Assembly (NCBI GenBank): GCA_027600665.1
Contig: JADGJL010000429.1
Span: 1 to 21,426, forward strand
From: Irineochytrium annulatum
Taxonomy: Eukaryota > Chytridiomycota > Chytridiomycetes > Chytridiales > Chytridiaceae
Direction: 5' to 3'
Length of the DNA: 21,426 nt
The translations under genes were made by a program, and so were the position numbers. The notes beneath the pieces are model-generated. The model worked only from the letters and a program-made list of their open reading frames with translations. It searched no databases and had not been told where the DNA came from. How positions within the stretch are numbered: the first letter of the stretch is position 1; the number at the start of each line of letters is the position of its first letter. Of this stretch, positions 18,577 through 21,426 are shown in pieces.

Positions 18577-20900
18577 TTAATCTAACCTCCTCGACTTGAG
18601 CCTCTCCGCCACCGGCGACAGCGTATTTCCCTGCTTGTTTGTCCACCGCGCCACGGAGTCACTGACTTCTGCCAAAAAGCTAGAAACCGCTTTTAGTTAT
18701 CGATCCGTCAAAACCAAGAGTCGGCACCTTTCGGTGTTGTGGACCGTAGTACCGCCCAGAACGATCCTCACGCCGGGGGTGCTCTGGTTCAACTTGTAGA
18801 CCTCCCGCGCCTCCCCGTACGTCGCGCCGCCGACCATGAAAACGATGATGTCCTGCGGCCTAACAAATCCGGGACGAAAACGAAACTCGATGAATAAAAG
18901 GGTCGCAACGCTTGCAAAAACCTCAATTACTCACTTGTCCTTCGTGCTACCTTCCACAAACGGGTAGTTCTCGGGTTTCATCTTCCCCTTGATCAGGTCT
19001 TGCAAGGTATTGACGAGATGCGGCGTGTGTTGCGTGTATACGTTGTCAACTCCCTGTTCCATAAAAGTCGTTAGCTCGTTTCTCATGTAAAAGAGGTCTA
19101 ACGTAAACAAACAATTCACCTTCAGCCCCTTGAAAACCTGTTTAGTCCGTGACAGGATATCCTGGTTGGCAAAGAGATCCTCCATCCGATGCTCCGCCCC
19201 CGCATACTGGATCACCTCGTCGACGAGCTTCGTCTTCCGCTCGGGCATGCCGGAGCGCCGGAGCATGTCGACGAGAGACGCCGTCTGGTTCGATGAAGAG
19301 GTCTCGTAGCGGAGGGCGTAAAGGATGACGACGCGGAGCTTCTGCTCGTCTGAGAAGCTGGGAGAAGATATGATCTTTTGAATCGCCTACAATACGCAAG
19401 AGTCAACCATCTCGCCACACACAGTCATCGCGCACCTTCACATCGGCATTGTGATTCTCAGACACGGCGAGACTCTGCTCCAACTCCCCAACCTCCAGCA
19501 AACCCTCCTTTTCAACTCTCCGGCTGAGCTCCCCGACAAGGGTGACATGCTTCGTCACGTTCCCGGACAGCTTCCGGAACTCCGGGTAGTCCTCCATGAA
19601 CTTTTTCATATCAGCAATCGAGTCGATTTTCTGGCTCGACTTATGCTTCACTTGGTACTCGTCGACGTACTTCTTGATGTTCGCACCGAGGTCGCCAAGG
19701 TTAAGGTGCCAGTTGTTCTTGTAGAAGGGATCTGACTCCGCGTTGAGAACAATATCCTTCAGCTCTGATCGGATGTCATTAATCGAGGAGAGGTCGACTC
19801 GGCTGTTTGAAATCCCAAGGAGCTCGTGCACCATCGCTTGATATGTCCACTGGTTTAGTAGCGGGGTCACCGGGTCATTTCGGCGATCGACAATGAGAAG
19901 GATTGGAGGAGTATCAGTGCGCCGGAAATCGAAGAGCGGCCCCTCTTGTTGAATTTGATACTTTGTCCGATTAAAGCATATTCTCCAACCAATAAACATA
20001 CCGAGACCTCCGATGCCAGCTTTTTCGCGAGGACGGACCCTCGCTCATACCGAATCAAAGGCTTCTTCTTTAGCGCCAACAGCACCGACAAGATCCCCTC
20101 CGTCACTCTTGTGAAGGTTCTGTTGTCCCACGTCACCTGATTTTCGGTGAATATAGGCGACGACGGCGCGGAGAGACTGAGTGAGAAGAGATCTTGGTTC
20201 AACGCAAGGAAATCGGCAAAGTACTCCTACAGAATCCATTAGTTTAACATAACAGATAAACAAAGAGCAACACAAATACCCACCTGCACTTCCCGAACAA
20301 CCTCGCACTCGTCCGCCTCTGCCAAGCGCTCAATCGCCGATTTCTTCAAAGTATTGCTAAAGTCTACCGACGAATATTCTCGTCAGCAACGCATTGCCGC
20401 TGTCCATTCTCCGGCTTTTTAAAAGTGCTCACATAGGTAGTAGTCCCCATACGACGGCTCCCTTAATTCCTCAACTAAGCTCTGTATAGACTCCGGCGTC
20501 GGCCGCGCGAACACAATACACTTGAGGTGCCTCATCTTCTCCCGCGCTTTCGTGTCCAGCCGGTCCACCAGGTAGATTTCCCGCGACAAGAGCTGCGACT
20601 GGGTGACGACGACGGATATGATAGGGGTCTACAAGGGCCAACATTAACATCCCCTTTCAACACACCTGTAAATATAACAAAAATGACCACGTACCGTCTC
20701 GGCATCCAGCAGGAGGACCTTGAGGCCCGAGACCTCCTGGATCATCTTACTGAGGTAGTACTGCAAAAAAATGCGAGAGGAAAGTCAGCAAGATCCCTGA
20801 TGTAGAAGGACTTTGGGACGCAATAGGTCGAGTCCCCTCGGGAGGCCGCTATCCCCACTCATCGAGGCGATCTTACCTGCACAGACTTCACGACGTCCAT
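18577..20900 (-). CDS. VPS45: Sec1/Munc18 protein VPS45
   Basis: Ten exons on the minus strand: 20877-20900, 20695-20760, 20433-20628, 20284-20363, 20002-20226, 19436-19960, 19120-19386, 18935-19053, 18728-18859 and 18577-18679; 578 residues, close to the human and yeast lengths. VPS45 binds Tlg2/syntaxin-16-type SNAREs and controls fusion at the trans-Golgi network and endosomes. Landmarks in order: [16 protein letters not shown] (exon 1 is only eight codons); [94 protein letters not shown]; then [18 protein letters not shown] and [17 protein letters not shown]. The last is a signature of VPS45 over other Sec1 proteins. The intron at 19961-20001 is only 41 nt. Introns were placed by frame continuity, and all joins reproduce family sequence. 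Confidence 0.96.
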
Positions 20901-21426
20901 GATTGCACTCCGATTGCGTTCGTCAAAGATTGGTGACCAGCCACCTCGCCCGCAAGCCAGGGTTGATTGAGGTCGTTGCTTGCAGTGGGCCTTTCGTGGA
21001 CAAGACTCTTGTTTTCAGTTGCTAATTGGGTCTGGCTGCATTGGCTGAGAAGGCCGCTTGTTGGACCACCTGCTGGTCTTCGTCTTTTTTGGCTGGTTGC
21101 AGCAGGCGAAGGTTGGGCTTCGTTTTTGTGGTATCACTTTCCTCTTTACACTTCGGCGCAGACTGCTTGATTCAATTATGACGCGGCATGCATTTTACAA
21201 ACGTATCATCCATATACTCTTGCCTCAACGAAGACGTTCATTAAGTGGTCCCACGCAACTTATGAAATTTAGTGTAAAAAAGGAGAGCGTGCAGCAGCTG
21301 CAAGCAGCACGTTGAGAGCGAGAAAAAAAAAAAAAAAAAAGGGAAGTTAAAGGAACCAACCACCAAAATTAATTGGAGGGCTAAACAAAGAAAAAGATGA
21401 CAAAAAACCTACAAAGAAAAAAAATT
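20901..21426. other. VPS45 upstream region to window end
   Basis: About 525 bases with the presumed VPS45 promoter on the left. Plus-strand frames of 67 and 85 codons here have no recognisable content. The last 120 bases are A-rich. Confidence 0.5.
21323..21340 (+). repeat. Poly-A tract
   Basis: Eighteen consecutive A in an A-rich flank. It is not preceded by a visible gene or AATAAA on the plus strand, and no target-site duplication or retroelement sequence is seen beside it, so a simple homopolymer is the plain reading. Confidence 0.8.

Noticed and set aside
21323..21340. Poly-A tract as the tail of a retroposed copy
   Set aside because: No coding or retroelement sequence and no target-site duplication is visible next to it.

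Overview
The window reads as a gene-dense stretch of nuclear DNA from a fungus. The genes are broken by many short introns (mostly 41-120 nt, GT-AG, often with a CTAAC- or CTAAT-like branch site) and are closely packed on both strands. The recognisable proteins are eukaryotic. VPS36 carries two NZF fingers inside its GLUE domain, a fungal-style arrangement. A NELF-A-like protein, a kinase-like relic with a W-x-L-I-D-F-E motif and a Tse2-type ADP-ribosyltransferase-like protein together suggest an early-diverging (for example chytrid-like) fungus rather than an ascomycete yeast; that placement is inference. I saw no bacterial operon, CRISPR array, rRNA, convincing tRNA or intact transposon.

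Layout, left to right. 3-731 (+): 3' part of a Cys/His-repeat protein (seven C-x-H-x6-C-x2-C units). 1052-2581 (+): SF3B4/Hsh49 splicing factor, seven exons. 2582-4031: gene-poor. 4032-4874 (-): single-exon SANT/Myb-like protein with a possible mitochondrial presequence, head-to-head with 4903-7001 (+) VPS36 (ESCRT-II), only 28 bp between the two ATGs. 7510-8213 (+): Tse2-domain protein with a presequence-like N-terminus and a GC-AG intron. 8214-9491: an unresolved coding-like patch. 9492-10548 (-): unrecognised 213-residue protein made of three diverged repeats. 11038-13679 (-): ERB1/BOP1 ribosome-biogenesis WD40 protein, eleven exons. About 14157-14670 (+): frameshifted kinase-like relic. 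15161-17966 (+): NELF-A-like protein, seven exons. 18577-20900 (-): VPS45 Sec1/Munc18 protein, ten exons. 20901-21426: VPS45 upstream region, AT-rich towards the end.

The genes do not form one pathway. They are mostly housekeeping genes: splicing (SF3B4), 60S ribosome assembly (ERB1), endosomal sorting and fusion (VPS36, VPS45) and Pol II elongation control (NELF-A-like). Mixed among them are lineage-specific genes (Cys/His repeats, triple-repeat protein, Tse2-like, kinase relic). The observations most worth following are the NELF-A-like gene in an apparent fungus, the triple-repeat family, and the Tse2-domain protein with a possible organellar presequence. All exon models were made by hand from splice signals, reading-frame continuity and family knowledge, and each intact CDS sums to a multiple of three.
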